Of a stretch of 64,000 nucleotides of DNA, positions 51,199-62,653 are shown piece by piece. Source of the stretch: Acanthosepion pharaonis (Eukaryota; Mollusca; Cephalopoda; Sepiida; Sepiidae). The stretch is from contig CAHIKZ030004727.1 in the NCBI GenBank assembly GCA_903632075.3, positions 542,501-606,500 on the forward strand, in the 5' to 3' direction. A program made the position numbers and the translations under genes. The notes beneath the pieces are model-generated. The model searched no databases and was not told the DNA's origin. It saw only the letters and a list, made by a program, of their open reading frames with translations. The stretch's first letter is position 1. The number at the start of each line of letters is the position of its first letter.

Positions 51199-51300
51199 TT
51201 TGAATTTTCATTCTGTATAAAGCTATTCTTGAATAACGTAAAGATGCTGAAAGTATTAGATTTTTTTTAATCCTTAGGTGACATCTGGGACGCCCGGTAT
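51199..51300 (+). repeat. Mariner-like 3' end, copy 2
   Basis: TTTGAATTTTCATTCTGTAT, GAAAGTATTAGATTTTTTTT and GGGACGCCCGGTATA parallel 50299-50395. Confidence 0.6.
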
Positions 51301-51565
51301 ATAGTTGGATACTCTTTGTTTCGCGTTACTCCTTGTTAGTAGATGAGAGAATGTGATAAAAATATCGAGAAAAGAAGGGTTAGAAAATGTAATATTCACA
51401 GGACATATTAAAGGCAAGGAGGACAGAGAGGAAACGGCGAGTAACCTGACTGGCGAGTTTATGTAAATGGATGCCCAAACAGTAACTGTGAAGGAAAATA
51501 TGACAAACATTGATAAGACTTAAAAGAATACAAAAGTGTGGAGAGCCATGATCTAGTGAAGAGTA
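51301..51565 (+). pseudogene. LINE C-terminal fragment (RTE/CFDP2-like)
   Basis: RRKEGLENVIFTGHIKGKED, then REETASNLTGEFM and KNTKVWRAMI appear in order, matching MRKEGLENLILTGRIEGKR and the terminal W.AMI block of the family. About the last 90 codons are present, with stops. Confidence 0.75.
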
Positions 51566-51659
51566 ACGAGAATAATAAGAATAAGTGACGGTATAACATC
51601 CTGAGAAAATAATATTAGGCAATGATATAAAAGCTACCTTGTCAGTTTTTTTTTAACCA

Positions 51660-52700
51660 TTTTATTTCTACCCTCTTCTTTAAATAACGACCTGCCTTCA
51701 TATTTATGATTGACATTGTAATATTTGATTAAAGTTGTGAAGCCCAAATATTTAACGATGTTATAGGGGAATTTTTATGGGTGTTTTATAGTCGTAAAAC
51801 TTGCAAGGAACATATTCAAACACGCAATTAAGATTCGTCAGAAAATTAAAATAGAAAAACGGGGAAATGTTCACGAGTATTTCTAGTAAATAAAACTTCT
51901 TTTATTCACTTTTTTTTTCAGTCTAGCATTGGCTATTCATTGAAATCTGCCCTGATCTGGTATTTGGTTTGCATGCCAAGAAAACTCCGAAGGTTCCCTT
52001 ACTATTCAGTGATACGGATCTTCAAGGCTGAATCGTAAACCAAATACAAAACGCGATGATGTCGAGAGAAATGCCGCGAGACAATAGAAGGAGCCAAGTC
52101 TCGGGCTAAACACACAAGCATACTCACGCTCAGCCATTCTAATTAATCCTTGCAGTGTTCTAGTAGTGAAATGGAAACAAATCGAATTCCCTGCTCTTTC
52201 ACTCCGAAAAAAAATCTGATTAATTCAGCTTATTAGCTTGATGTTTATTCCGTTTCCCAGCGTCAGGATACACGAGATGCCCGAACGTTCACGAAGTTTG
52301 TCAATAAAAATAATAACTTACTCTAACAACTAGTTTACACTGTCTACGAAGTTATCCCCTTGGGTATGCACGCAGTGATCTCATGATGAATACTGCTCTT
52401 AGATGGGAGTAGCAAGTGGTCTACTTTATACATTATTCGCGTGCTGCTCTTAAAATTTTCCAAAATATTGTGCAACACCGTGTGTTGATAAGGTTAGATT
52501 TTAAATTTCTGGTCACGTTTAAACTGAAGAACACATTTTATGTGACAAAACTGTAATTTCTAATGAAATGTTAATTAACGCGTAGTTTATTTTAACCCAA
52601 AACCAAAAACTATAAAAAAAAAACATGAAAATACAAGTTGCTGTTTCACTTAGAGTAGAATGGAAAGATAAATGATGTGAGATTGGCCGCTGAAAACCCG
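51660..52700. other. Interval with little recognised
   Basis: No repeat family could be named. At 51922-52038 a 38-codon frame follows CTTTTTTTTTCAG, an acceptor-like site; support is weak. Confidence 0.4.
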
Positions 52701-52716
52701 AAGCAGAGACAAAGAC

Positions 52717-52718
<2 letters not shown>

Positions 52719-52785
<67 letters not shown>
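52719..52785. repeat. (AT)n microsatellite
   Basis: About 33 AT units. Confidence 0.96.
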
Positions 52786-52786
<1 letters not shown>

Positions 52787-53024
52787 TACATATGTTTATA
52801 TATATGTATGAGTCCCGACGGACGACCAAGTATGTATATGTGTCTGCATACATCGATGATTGCGTTAGTACGATGAATGACAAAACGACGAAATTTCCCC
52901 ACCACTTCCACAATAACACCAATACACGCAATCTACATAAACCCAAATTTTTAAAACATTAATCAGTTTGTCTGACGATCGCTAAAGCGTGAAAACCCAG
53001 GGTCACAAACTCACATCTATCCAA

Positions 53025-53029
<5 letters not shown>

Positions 53030-53064
<35 letters not shown>
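53030..53064. repeat. (AT)n microsatellite
   Basis: About 17 AT units. Confidence 0.95.
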
Positions 53065-53068
<4 letters not shown>

Positions 53069-53158
53069 TAATGAATACGCATACACCTGCGTTCTCCCTC
53101 ACAGTTATATGATTGGCTGGTGTCAGCCATAAATACAGACTGATGTGGAGGTACATGA

Positions 53159-53255
53159 GGACGCCTATTGACTACACCTATTGACGACGCCTATTGGTAC
53201 GCCTATAGTCTTCGCCTATTGCCTACGCCTATTGCCTACCGCCTACCACTACAAC
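53159..53255 (+). repeat. Minisatellite with ACGCCTATTG unit
   Basis: Units of 12-15 bp built on ACGCCTATTG.CTAC repeat about seven times (53160, 53174, 53188, 53200, 53214, 53226, 53238), with varied linkers. Confidence 0.8.
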
Positions 53256-53359
53256 TAGGACCAGTCAGTTATGGTTACCTGCTAGATTGTCCTACTCGGT
53301 TACAGTAGTCCAAAACCACTTTGCTACTTCGAACAAATATACCCCTTTCCGGCACATAT

Positions 53360-53361
<2 letters not shown>

Positions 53362-53442
<81 letters not shown>
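53362..53442. repeat. (AT)n(GA)n array
   Basis: AT to 53408, then about 17 GA units. Confidence 0.96.
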
Positions 53443-53445
<3 letters not shown>

Positions 53446-53899
53446 ATAAAGATAACATTGTTTCCAACAGGAATCGAATCTGCGTTCGGCTATTCTATTA
53501 ACCATTAGCAAGGATTTTTAAAAAAGATACTTTAAATGAAATATATAATATAAACTATGATTACGGCCACAGCGTGCAAACCATGTTTGAAAAATAAATC
53601 CATTCACATCACTATACCTATATATAAAAATCTACATACTTCCGTTAAAAACATCCTTGAAAATAGCCAATAGAATATCAGAAAGCATTCGGATATATAG
53701 AACATCTGGACAGTTTTTACACACATTATGTTTAGAAAAGAAAATACTTGTCCGTTGATGGTCAAGCAAAGTTGAATAGTACCTTTAAACACAGGTCTCT
53801 CTCTGACTCTCGAAATAGACATATTGATTGAGTTTCGTATCCTAACATAAATAAAGCAATTTCCAGAGAAAGGGATTTTTTATCTATTAATCTGACATG

Positions 53900-54060
53900 T
53901 TTTATTGCTTAGAGGTTATTTTTCTTGGATACTCGTATTTGAGATGACGCTCCGTTTATTTATTAAACAGTATATTTACTTTATTTCGTCTGTCGGCCTG
54001 GATAATTGAAAAATCGTATTAGAGAAAGATACTATTTTGCTTGACCATCGGCGTACACTG
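53900..54060 (-). repeat. SINE-C fragment, reverse strand
   Basis: GGATACTCGTATTTGAGATG, TTTATTTATTAAACAGTATA and GTCTGTCGGCCTGGATAATT are inverse to body blocks at 42090-42220 and 42470-42560. Confidence 0.65.
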
Positions 54061-54189
54061 TTGAACAATATATTTTTACACCTAATGACCTGAAGTCTAG
54101 TATCTAATAAATTGTTTACGTTTGAATATGAAACTACATGCAGACATAAAAAATCGAGAGATCATTGACAAAAGAAATTTCGCTTGAAA

Positions 54190-54191
<2 letters not shown>

Positions 54192-54253
<62 letters not shown>

Positions 54254-54327
54254 GTCCTGGCTCCTCTCTTCTCTTCTCTTTAAAATATACACTTTTCGCT
54301 CGTTGGATCAACTATAGCCTCTCACTA

Positions 54328-54366
<39 letters not shown>

Positions 54367-54380
54367 CGTGTGTGTGTGTG
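54192..54380. repeat. (AT)n and (AT)n(TG)n arrays
   Basis: AT at 54192-54250; AT then TG at 54328-54380. Confidence 0.95.
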
Positions 54381-54491
54381 AAAATATATAGAAAATAGGA
54401 AGGAACTGGTTAGGTAAATAATCCAAAGTTCCTTAGTATTTTAGTTATTATTTTTACAAAATAGTGCTCGATACAAAAAAGTAGAGCATAA

Positions 54492-54800
54492 ATATAATTA
54501 TTTATTTAAAAATATGACTCCAACTCGCGACATAAGAGGTCTCCCTGACTTGACATCTATGAAAGTAACTCTATACACAATTCGCCCTTGCTGTTGCCAT
54601 GGAAATTTTGATTTCAATTATTAAAACACATAAATTTCAGAAATACGTTATTCAAAAAAAAAAAAAAAAAAAGGATTTGAAGATGGAACAGAGCTTACTT
54701 TAACTCAATTTAATTAAAATAATTATATTGAAGTTTTCGGCTCTTGTTTTGAAACATGAGACCTCTTATGTTTTGAGTTGGAATCATATTTTTAAATAAA

Positions 54801-54808
<8 letters not shown>
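54492..54808. repeat. Foldback element FB8: about 50-bp arms
   Basis: ATAATTATTTATTTAAAAAT, ATGACTCCAACTC and ATAAGAGGTC on the left are inverse to GACCTCTTAT, GAGTTGGAATCAT and ATTTTTAAATAAATAATTAT on the right. About 215 bp lie between, with a poly-A at 54654-54672. The right arm runs straight into (AT)n. Confidence 0.85.

Positions 54809-54848
<40 letters not shown>
54807..54848. repeat. (AT)n microsatellite
   Basis: About 21 AT units against FB8. Confidence 0.95.
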
Positions 54849-54852
<4 letters not shown>

Positions 54853-54869
54853 AAATAAAAAAAGACCAT

Positions 54870-55761
54870 TTTAAGGTTCCATGAATATAAAAACATCTAA
54901 AACAGTCACGAGTTAAATTCATGAACAAAATTCAAACGGATAGAGATGTCAACTTAATAATCAATAATGAAAAAAATAAAAAAAAAAATAAAAAAGATTA
55001 CTAGAAGTAAACTTATATTTTCAAATAAAATTCTATTCTTTTAATGTACTTTCTATGAATATTTTTTCTAATCGACTATTTCATAGAAATCCCCAAAATT
55101 TTAAGAAAAATTTAAATCACTAACAAACATCAAATTAAATTCTTTGTAGCCAGTTTAGACATTCAAATTTATATCAAACATTATAATCTTTATGAAGCCC
55201 CAAAATAACACTTTCAAAGTAAAACAAAATGTCAGCGTCTTTTTCGAGCCTGTTCTTTCCAAAGAAAATTAGTGACACCTTCTCTCATGACTTCCTTCTG
55301 TCTTTTTCTTTTTATGTCTTTTTTCTCCTCTACCCCTTCTATATCAATATATAACTTCCGTTAAGTTAACCGTTTAAATGTGCCAATGTCTGGACCTCCT
55401 CAAGTAATTTTAAGTATGAAAAAATAGAAATATTAAATTACATCTAACTCACTCATGTCTTCTCTCCCCCCTCACTTCCTCACTTCGCCTTCTCTCCCCC
55501 CTCACTTCCTCACTTCGTTAATTTACATATGCTTAATACAGCCCCTCAAAATGTGTAAATTTCTTTTCATTTTTCTTTTCAACCTTTGGAAGTAAAATCT
55601 GATGATCCGCAGTCCTTTAAAAGGGCTGTGGTGAAATAATTTATTACATGGAACCTTAAAGTGGTCTGTTTTTATTTAAATTATTTGCTCTGGATTTACA
55701 TTGAGCTCTCTGGATTTTATCCTCCTTGGATCTACCCATACGGATTAGTTAGTTTTTCATA

Positions 55762-55770
<9 letters not shown>
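54870..55770 (+). repeat. Dispersed 0.8-kb repeat, copy 2
   Basis: Partner of 330-1170. It has its own 30-bp tandem duplication at 55461 and 55491 (TCTCTCCCCCCTCACTTCCT) that copy 1 lacks. It ends at an (AT)n array. Confidence 0.7.

Positions 55771-55825
<55 letters not shown>
55764..55825. repeat. (AT)n microsatellite
   Basis: About 31 AT units. Parts of the left flank (ATCCTCC, ATACGGATTA) reappear inverted on the right (TAATCCGTAT, GGAGGAT), so this array sits in an imperfect inverted repeat. Confidence 0.93.
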
Positions 55826-56192
55826 TAATGATACGATATGGTAATCCGTATGAGATTTCAGGAGGATGTAGACCCAGGAAGCTCTATGTCAAAAGACAGG
55901 GCATAATTATTATTAATTAAAAAATATCAAACACTTAAAATCCCATAGGACATTAATTTTTATTTCATGAGAGCTTTAAAAAAAAGCAGCTCTTAATCTT
56001 CAAGACCTACAAAGAAATCACAAATGAAATGGAAAAAAAATATTCCGTGTTAAAATCAAGATTCCTATTTTATTTAGAGAATGGTAAAAGGCAAGGAGTG
56101 TTGACCTTTTTTGATATACTGATCTCAGTATGTCCTTTGTGAATGGTGGAAGGGCTTGAGGTTTGTGGAAGGGCTTAAAGTGTAGTTAGTAC

Positions 56193-56195
<3 letters not shown>

Positions 56196-56237
<42 letters not shown>
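56196..56237. repeat. (AT)n microsatellite
   Basis: About 21 AT units. Confidence 0.95.
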
Positions 56238-56239
<2 letters not shown>

Positions 56240-56399
56240 CTCATAAAGTACGTTGTCCTATGTGGTGACCGTTTCTCGATCTTTTAGCAACCTGGCTGCG
56301 GCGCGATTCTAAAAGAAATTCCATTGGTCTTCGGAGTTGTTTGCCTTCCAAGCCTAAACAAAGAATTAAGAAACGAGAAATTTTCGTTAGAGGTAAAAA

Positions 56400-56660
56400 A
56401 AAAAAAGATGCCGAAAATACGACAGAAAGAACATGTGAACAACGAAGGAGTTTCAAGGAAAGCTGTAAGAAAATGAACACTTGTATTTAGGATGAGAAAG
56501 AGACCGCTGAAATTTGGGACACACAGTGAGGAATAAAGTCCTGGAGAAATTGACACTCACAAGGAGAAAACAGAACAATCTAGCTAAGGAGCTTTTGTGC
56601 TAAAATATATAAATAAAGAACAAGATTTTAGAGTACAAGGATAGGAACTGAGCACAATTG
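56400..56660 (+). pseudogene. LINE fragment (RTE/CFDP2-like), weak
   Basis: MPKIRQKEHVNNEGVSRKAV, FRMRKRPLKF-type and KSWRN-type readings fall in the order of LRIPWTEHVSNNEVL and IRKRQLKFLGH of the family. Frames are broken throughout. Confidence 0.5.
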
Positions 56661-56963
56661 ACATTCATTTGTCTTGTTTTCTTTGAGACGGAAATTTGCA
56701 AAGGCAAGCAAGTTTATCTTGTGACTCTGAAGACAAAACATTGAATGTTCTCCCTACAACGATAAAATTAACAATAAACACTTTTGTTGTGCTGCAAATG
56801 TATCACTGAGAATCCAGAAAAGAAGCTGACAAAAGACTTATGCAAAAGTTTGTGAATCAATGTGACATTTTCAACATTTACATTTTAACTTTAAACAATA
56901 ACAAAATGACGAAAGTATAATTAGCAAGGGAAAATGTTTCATTGGGAATTTGTTCTATAATCA

Positions 56964-57231
56964 TTTCACACTAAGCAAGGCAATAAAGCCACTAAGACGC
57001 AATTTTGAAAGCAAAAGGGAAAGATAAAAACTTCATTAAGGAAAAATTAATAAAAGAACAGGAATTATGAATACAGAAGATAACAGCTAAAATTGTATTT
57101 CACCTTAAGTAAGACAATAAAGCCACTAAGACGCAATTTTGAAAGCAAAAGAGAAAGATAAAAACTTCATTAAGGAGAAATCAATGAAAGAACAAGAATT
57201 ATGAAGACAGAAGGTAACAATTAAAATTGTA
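56964..57231 (-). repeat. Tandem duplication, 2 x 134 bp, of a LINE 3' end
   Basis: 56964-57097 and 57098-57231 are about 93% the same. Each holds TAAAGCCACTAAGACGCAAT, a reverse-strand form of the Jockey/CR1-like 3' signature. The rest of the LINE continues to the right. Confidence 0.88.
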
Positions 57232-57249
57232 TTTTTTAATTTTTTAAGT

Positions 57250-58180
57250 CGACTAGAAAGCAAGAAGCTCGTAGAGAGTTCCACAATCGAGAAGTGCGAG
57301 AAAAGTAACTTTTAGCATGGAACTTACAGTTACATCTAGCAATTTCAACTTTAAAATGCTGCTAATCTAGTAGTACGCTTAAATTCATAAAGTATGGGGG
57401 TAAGAAGAATAGTTTATGTAGATATGTGGGAAAGATAACAGTTAACTCTAGACTTGAACAGTTTAAGATTGTAGCGATCAGGAAAACATCCTCTTGGGAA
57501 GAAGTGTGAGAGGAGAAACTATTGGTATAGAACTTACGGTTACATCTAGTTATTTCAACAGCAAAATGATGAGACATAACTACCAATCTAGTACTGCTCT
57601 TTAACAGGTAAAGTCGAGCTACCATAGAAGAAAGTAATAAAAATAAATAAATAAAAATATGGCACAAGGTGAAAAGGTGGGGGGAATAGGGGAAGATGGT
57701 CTTCATTATGTCTTAAATTTAGCTAGCCATAATTACTGAGCCAAATATATACCACAGTATTCCTTATACCAAAACAACATATTTTTACTTAACATTCTTA
57801 CTACAGCCACCATAATGCCTCAAAATCTGTATGAAGTCTGTTATATACCGTACCTATGAACACTAATGGGTACGTCCCAATCCTCATAAATACGTTGGAA
57901 ACTATTGTAAGTGGGGGTAATATGATGTCTAAGTAGTATACCACTAGCAGTGGTTTACCTACTTCACGCCGCTGGCGAGTATTGTATTTTGTTGATGTTA
58001 TAAAGATTACCATTTCATTTCCGACCTCCGTTTTGCTTATTCCTCATTCAGTCCTAATTATTTCCCATATGTACAATTTATCTGTAGAAGAAAGTTTATC
58101 AGAACAATTACCATGAAAGTATTTATAGAAAAGGCACAGGGAAGCTACATTACGGCGGTGGGAAAGTGATTGAAGCCAAG
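57250..58180 (-). pseudogene. Jockey/CR1-like LINE C-terminus, reverse strand, interrupted
   Basis: Reverse-strand readings give, at 58083-58180, SLSHRRNVASLCLFYKYFHG and NCSDKL. At 57360-57600 they give VEITRCNRKFYTNSFSSHTS and a broken WNSLPASC-type region. Between them, 57720-57835 contains a block whose inverse is at 35640-35725, inserted at about the same LINE position there. The frames are broken. Confidence 0.7.
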
Positions 58181-58189
58181 ATATTTACT

Positions 58190-59215
58190 TAGTTATATAT
58201 TTATATATAAGTAGCCTTTTAAAACATTTGTATTTGTCACAAGAATTTCCATTCTATTCAGTTTAATTGAAACTTCCATCTGTTGTCCAAATTCTAAGTC
58301 TGACTGCTCTGCCCCATATGTGAAATAATCAAATAATAGGCTTGAATTAACAAATTCCATTGATTGTTTTAGACTGGAAAGTTTTCAAAGGCATTCATTC
58401 ACATAATATGAAAGAAGACCTCATTCGGAAAACAATCCATGGAAAATCGAACTTGCAACAATAGCCTGTGTGACTATCACATCACGCCATATGATTTTAT
58501 TCCCCTGACTTTCACACTAAGCCAGGATGTGACACAAGTTTATTTTGTGGGGAACCCAGACACGTAAATATGAGCCAAAGACAAAAAAATAAAAAAACGC
58601 CCAGTCTTCGCTACCGCCGCCGATATTACACCGAAACCACCGGTTTTAGTGCAATGGGTGTGGGGTGCCGACGAAGAGTTGGAATACCCTGGACCAAAAG
58701 CTTTCTTCCATCTAAAATGAGGGGAACAGATGCCTTCTTTTTATTATTCCGGCCTGAAGAAGTTTCTCTCTGCCATCCAAAACATTTGATAGTAAGCTAA
58801 CCTCGTCAGGTCACTGTGTGCTGAATTCATGGCGTTCTGTACTACGGAATTATTCATGGTGCAGCTAAAGGCCTATTTCAAAATTTTCGTATTTCAGAAA
58901 AATTTTAAAGTTAAACGACATTCTTAATAAATGACCTTTCTACTAATTGGAAAGTATAAATATATTACGTTTGCTTCTATTTTGTTTTTTAATGGCGATG
59001 TTTTTGAAAAATACCATTTTGAAAGGAAAGAAATTAAATTTTATCATCGACATATTGGGTGATATGAATAACAATATCATAGAAAAAATTGTTAGATTAA
59101 CTTTGTAATAAATAATGGCATTTGTAAATAAACTTCACAGTGGAAAAACAAAATCGAGGAAAAATTCTTCAGAATATGTCTCAGTTAAAAATTTAAAATA
59201 ACATTATTACAGACA
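58190..59215. other. Interval with nothing recognised
   Basis: A 76-codon forward frame at 58570-58800, rich in Arg and Lys, has no recognisable domain. Otherwise AT-rich. Confidence 0.45.
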
Positions 59216-59219
59216 AATT

Positions 59220-59480
59220 TCTTGAGAGAGCACCCTGATTCCGGGTGGAAGCAGCTGTTAGGGTCCCAGCTATGGGCAAATAGTTAACTCGCAAAACTGA
59301 AATCAAAACACCATGAAAGCGTAAAAATAGGTTTTAATACTAGTAACACATTTTGGAAAAAAATACCAGCAATATATTTAAAGAAAAAATTATTACCAGC
59401 AATAAGAATCTTGTCAGCATTAAATAACCCATTGAGGTTGATATGCCGTAAAACAAACCAAAGCAAACCAAACTTGAGAA
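59220..59480 (+). repeat. SINE-B copy
   Basis: CACCCTGATTCCGGGTGG, CAGCTATGGGCAAATAGTTA, CACCATGAAAGCGTAAAAAT, TTATTACCAGCAATAAGAAT and the tail CATTAAATAACCCATTGAGG, TTGATATGCCGTAAAAC match 45550-45990 in order. Confidence 0.75.
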
Positions 59481-60011
59481 AGTCGTGTAGCATTTGTAAG
59501 AAGAAAGACGTAAAAAAAATGGCTTAACAGATCTTCATGCATTTCTGGGTTAAAGAAAACCCTCTCATCTAGATCTTTAAATTTGTTTCTTTAATTTTAC
59601 GGTGTAAAAATACATTATGGCATAAGTTGTAGTAAAAATTCAACATGCTTTTTTACCTATTTTAAACAGAAATACAGATTGCACAAAATATTAAAATTTA
59701 ACATTTATGAATATAAATTCCATAGAGAAGAATATTTAATTAACTTTAAGTGAAAAATGTTAGAAAAACCTCAAAGTAACAAAACCCAGATTCCTAAATT
59801 ACATTTTTTAGAAAATTTGTTTTTGCAATAAATATAATATAGCAAGTCCGAAAGAAATAAAAGAAATAATTCTTTAATTAAATATAGCTAAATTTATTCT
59901 AAGTGTAAAAAATATAAAGTTTTTTGAGTTCCTTAAGCCGACGACAGCAGCGAACTACCACAAACCCAAAGCGAAATTAACGTTACCAGTGCTTTTGAAC
60001 TTTTGAGATAT

Positions 60012-60351
60012 GTCTTCTTGACATCACGTTTCCCACTGAAAAGTGGAGCGACTATATTGAATCAATTATTAGGTCTCCTGTAAGGAAAGTTGTTTCACTG
60101 TTCCGTACCAGAAAAAAAACTTATCTCTTCAGAGTCCATCTGACATATTCATTTATAACTCGATCATTCGTCCGGGCATTGCATACTGTTGCCATATCTG
60201 TGGTGGTGTTCCTGTTGTACATCTTAAAATTCTTGACAAATTCCAAAGAAGGGTCTGTTGGCATCTCGACTTCAGTAACATTCTTACCGACATCGTGTGG
60301 CTTCTCTCTGTTTTTCTACAAATATTTTCATGGCAGATGTTTTGATGAGCT
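60012..60351 (+). pseudogene. Jockey/CR1-like LINE RT fragment, 340-bp repeat copy 1
   Basis: The sequence reads in mixed frames SPSDIFIYNSIIRPGIAYCC, HICGGVPVVHLKILDKFQRR and VCWHLDF, the RT C-terminal segment. It matches 61333-61671 almost base for base (one substitution, one A in a homopolymer). The copy is truncated at both ends. Confidence 0.85.
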
Positions 60352-60599
60352 AGTTGCTCCATTAGTATGCCTGTAGTATAGAACGCCATGCCTGAGTTCT
60401 ATCCCCACAGATTCCCCGAAATTATGCCCCTGTAAGTATTAAGTATACTTAATACATACAAATATATACAATAATAGACATTAAAACAAGGTGCCTACCG
60501 TAGCATAATGTTAGAAAGCCGTTTGGTCGACCATTTCGTTCATGTAGGGATTTTTAAGAAGCAGCTGAAGACATCGGTTTGGATACTTTAAAGTCGTGT

Positions 60600-61195
60600 A
60601 GGTAGAGGAATACAACGATCTGGTAGGGTAGCAACAGAAGACGACAAAGGTGGTACAGAAATCGGAAAGAAATTCAAAATGGGAAAAGATGTTTTTTCAA
60701 AACTTTGTAAAGTTTTCGGATATAAGAAAATATAGCCAGAAAAAAAAGCGTACTGAACTGCTATGTAATCCAATCTTCTATATGGCAGTGAATGCCGGAC
60801 AGTCTCTTTACGGGTGAAAAAATGATTTGAAGCCGCAGAGATGTGGCTCTATCAATGAATGCTGAGAATACCAAAGACAGAACTTGCGAGCAACGAAGAA
60901 GTCTGAAAGAAAATGAGAACTACAAACAAAATGATACTTAAAATCAGAAAAAAAGACTGAATTTTTTCGACACAAAATGAGGAAAGAGGGCTTGGAGAAA
61001 TTTAACACTCAAATAACATAATGACGGCAACAAAAGCAAGGTGAAACAACGAGTAAACTACGTTTCTAATTTATAGAAATGGATGAAAGAACAAGGAAAA
61101 AGATAATTAAAACGTAAGAACTACTTAGAGCCAAGAAAAAGAGGAAGTTGTGAAGGGCCATGTTCATCTACGTCATGACAGAGAATAAATGAAGT
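60600..61195 (+). pseudogene. LINE C-terminal fragment (RTE/CFDP2-like), between the two 340-bp copies
   Basis: Readings include KSVLNCYVIQ, CRTVSL, EAAEMWLYQ-type, MLRIPKTE-type, FFRHKMRKEGLEKFN and LWRAM-type, in the family order. It fills most of the space between the repeated Jockey/CR1-like fragments. Confidence 0.65.
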
Positions 61196-61332
61196 CATTT
61201 CGAACATTTCTAATTTGCCAGGCTGATGTGTATTTGTATCAAACTGAACAACTTTAATTTAATCATAACAGTGAACCTTTTCTGCCTGCCGTCGGCATGG
61301 TTTTGGTAACCCCGAGGAGAGCAACACACTAC

Positions 61333-61671
61333 GTCTTCTTGACATCACGTTTCCCACTGAAAAGTGGAGCGACTATATTGAATCAATTATTAGGTCTCCT
61401 GTAAGGAAAGTTGTTTCACTGTTTCGTACCAGAAAAAAACTTATCTCTTCAGAGTCCATCTGACATATTCATTTATAACTCGATCATTCGTCCGGGCATT
61501 GCATACTGTTGCCATATCTGTGGTGGTGTTCCTGTTGTACATCTTAAAATTCTTGACAAATTCCAAAGAAGGGTCTGTTGGCATCTCGACTTCAGTAACA
61601 TTCTTACCGACATCGTGTGGCTTCTCTCTGTTTTTCTACAAATATTTTCATGGCAGATGTTTTGATGAGCT
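61333..61671 (+). pseudogene. Jockey/CR1-like LINE RT fragment, 340-bp repeat copy 2
   Basis: Second copy of 60012-60351. The first complete forward frame here starts 61411 and gives RPGIAYCCHICGGVPVVHLK. Confidence 0.85.
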
Positions 61672-61995
61672 TTTTCCCTGGTACCCTGACTACATGAATT
61701 TAAGCGTGCTACTAGATAGGACTCACGGTTTTACTGTTCAAATAGTTAGATTAAACCGTCATTTCTATTCTAACAGTTTCCTTTCTTTTTTACCTATGGA
61801 ACCCCCTTTCGATTTCTTGCTTCTGTGATAACTACAATTTTCAAAAAATTAAATGTAATGTCAATCGCCAGCTCATGTCTTCTTGAAGCCTGTTCCTTTC
61901 TTTCTCCTTTCCTCAATCTACCTCATTCTCTTTCAGTTTCACTTCCTGTCATCCGTTGTGTTCTAGTGGCATTCCCGCCTTGCCTGGGGTGAAAA
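61672..61995 (+). pseudogene. LINE C-terminus and 3' UTR continuing from copy 2
   Basis: Unlike copy 1, this copy continues into the expected LINE sequence: YMNLSVLLDRTHGFTVQIVR, LNRHFYSNSF, then the 3' signature TGTGTTCTAGTGGCATTCCC and CCTTGCCTGGGGTGAAAAC. This end is the more complete of the two. Confidence 0.75.
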
Positions 61996-62393
61996 CAAGT
62001 GGGTAAGCATATGCCGTGTCAAAGAAAAGATCATCATGTCTACTGAAGAGGTTGGAAAAATGACTTAATGGCTTGAGTATGTAAACGCAAGAATAAGATT
62101 AAGACAATGATTGAAGTTTGTACCAAACTTTTTTTTAAAGTAAGCACTACTTGAAAAGACTGGTCCTGTCGTTAAGAATAATGAAATTTAGAGAATTTTT
62201 TTGTTTAGATTAGCATTCCTTACACCTTCCTCAAGCCACGACAGGATAAAAAATATCAATTTTTTATCGATTTAGAAAGTGAGGGCTCCTGTTCCTGATG
62301 TCGATACAGTGTAAAATCGATTCATGATTTTTTACTGAGTTATTGGATTCTCCTAAAATTATTTGCAAAATGACCTTCCCCTATCTATTACGG

Positions 62394-62512
62394 GCTTACA
62401 GCTACATCACGTTAAAACACCGGTTTCCGTACGATCACCGAAGTTAAGCAACGTCGAGCCTTGTCAGTACCTAGATGGGTGACCTCTTGGCAATACCAGA
62501 TGCCATAAGCTT
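62394..62512 (+). rRNA. 5S rRNA-like unit 1 (119 bp), part of a chimeric SINE array
   Basis: Exactly 119 bp, from GCTTACAGCTACATCACG to GATGCCATAAGCTT. It contains ACACCGG, CGATCACCGAAGTTAAGC, GTCAGTACCTAGATGGGTGA (box C) and CTTGGCAATACC. Several paired positions differ from usual 5S sequence, so it is a pseudogene or a SINE module. Box A, intermediate element and box C all look usable for pol III. Confidence 0.85.
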
Positions 62513-62534
62513 GGATGCGCGTTTGGCATAAATG
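62513..62534 (+). repeat. 22-bp linker resembling a truncated SINE-D head
   Basis: It starts GGATG, as does the SINE that follows the second unit, and TTTGGCATAAATG resembles TTTGGGTAGTGTAATG. Confidence 0.5.
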
Positions 62535-62653
62535 GCTTACGGCCATACCACATTGAAACACCGGTTCCCGTACGATCACCGAAGTTAAGCACCGCCAAGC
62601 CTTGTCAGTACCTGGATGAGTAATTGTTTGGGCATACCTGATGCTGTAAGCTT
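62535..62653 (+). rRNA. 5S rRNA-like unit 2 (119 bp), fused to SINE-D
   Basis: Again 119 bp, from GCTTACGGCCATACCAC to GATGCTGTAAGCTT, with ACACCGGTTCCCGTACGATC, ACCGAAGTTAAGCACCGCCA and GTCAGTACCTGGATGAG. The 3' half is more diverged (TAATTGTTTGGGCATACC). It runs into the SINE without a gap. Confidence 0.85.

Noticed and set aside
58570..58800. 76-codon forward frame rich in Arg and Lys
   Set aside because: No domain, no supporting context; length is within chance for a window this size.
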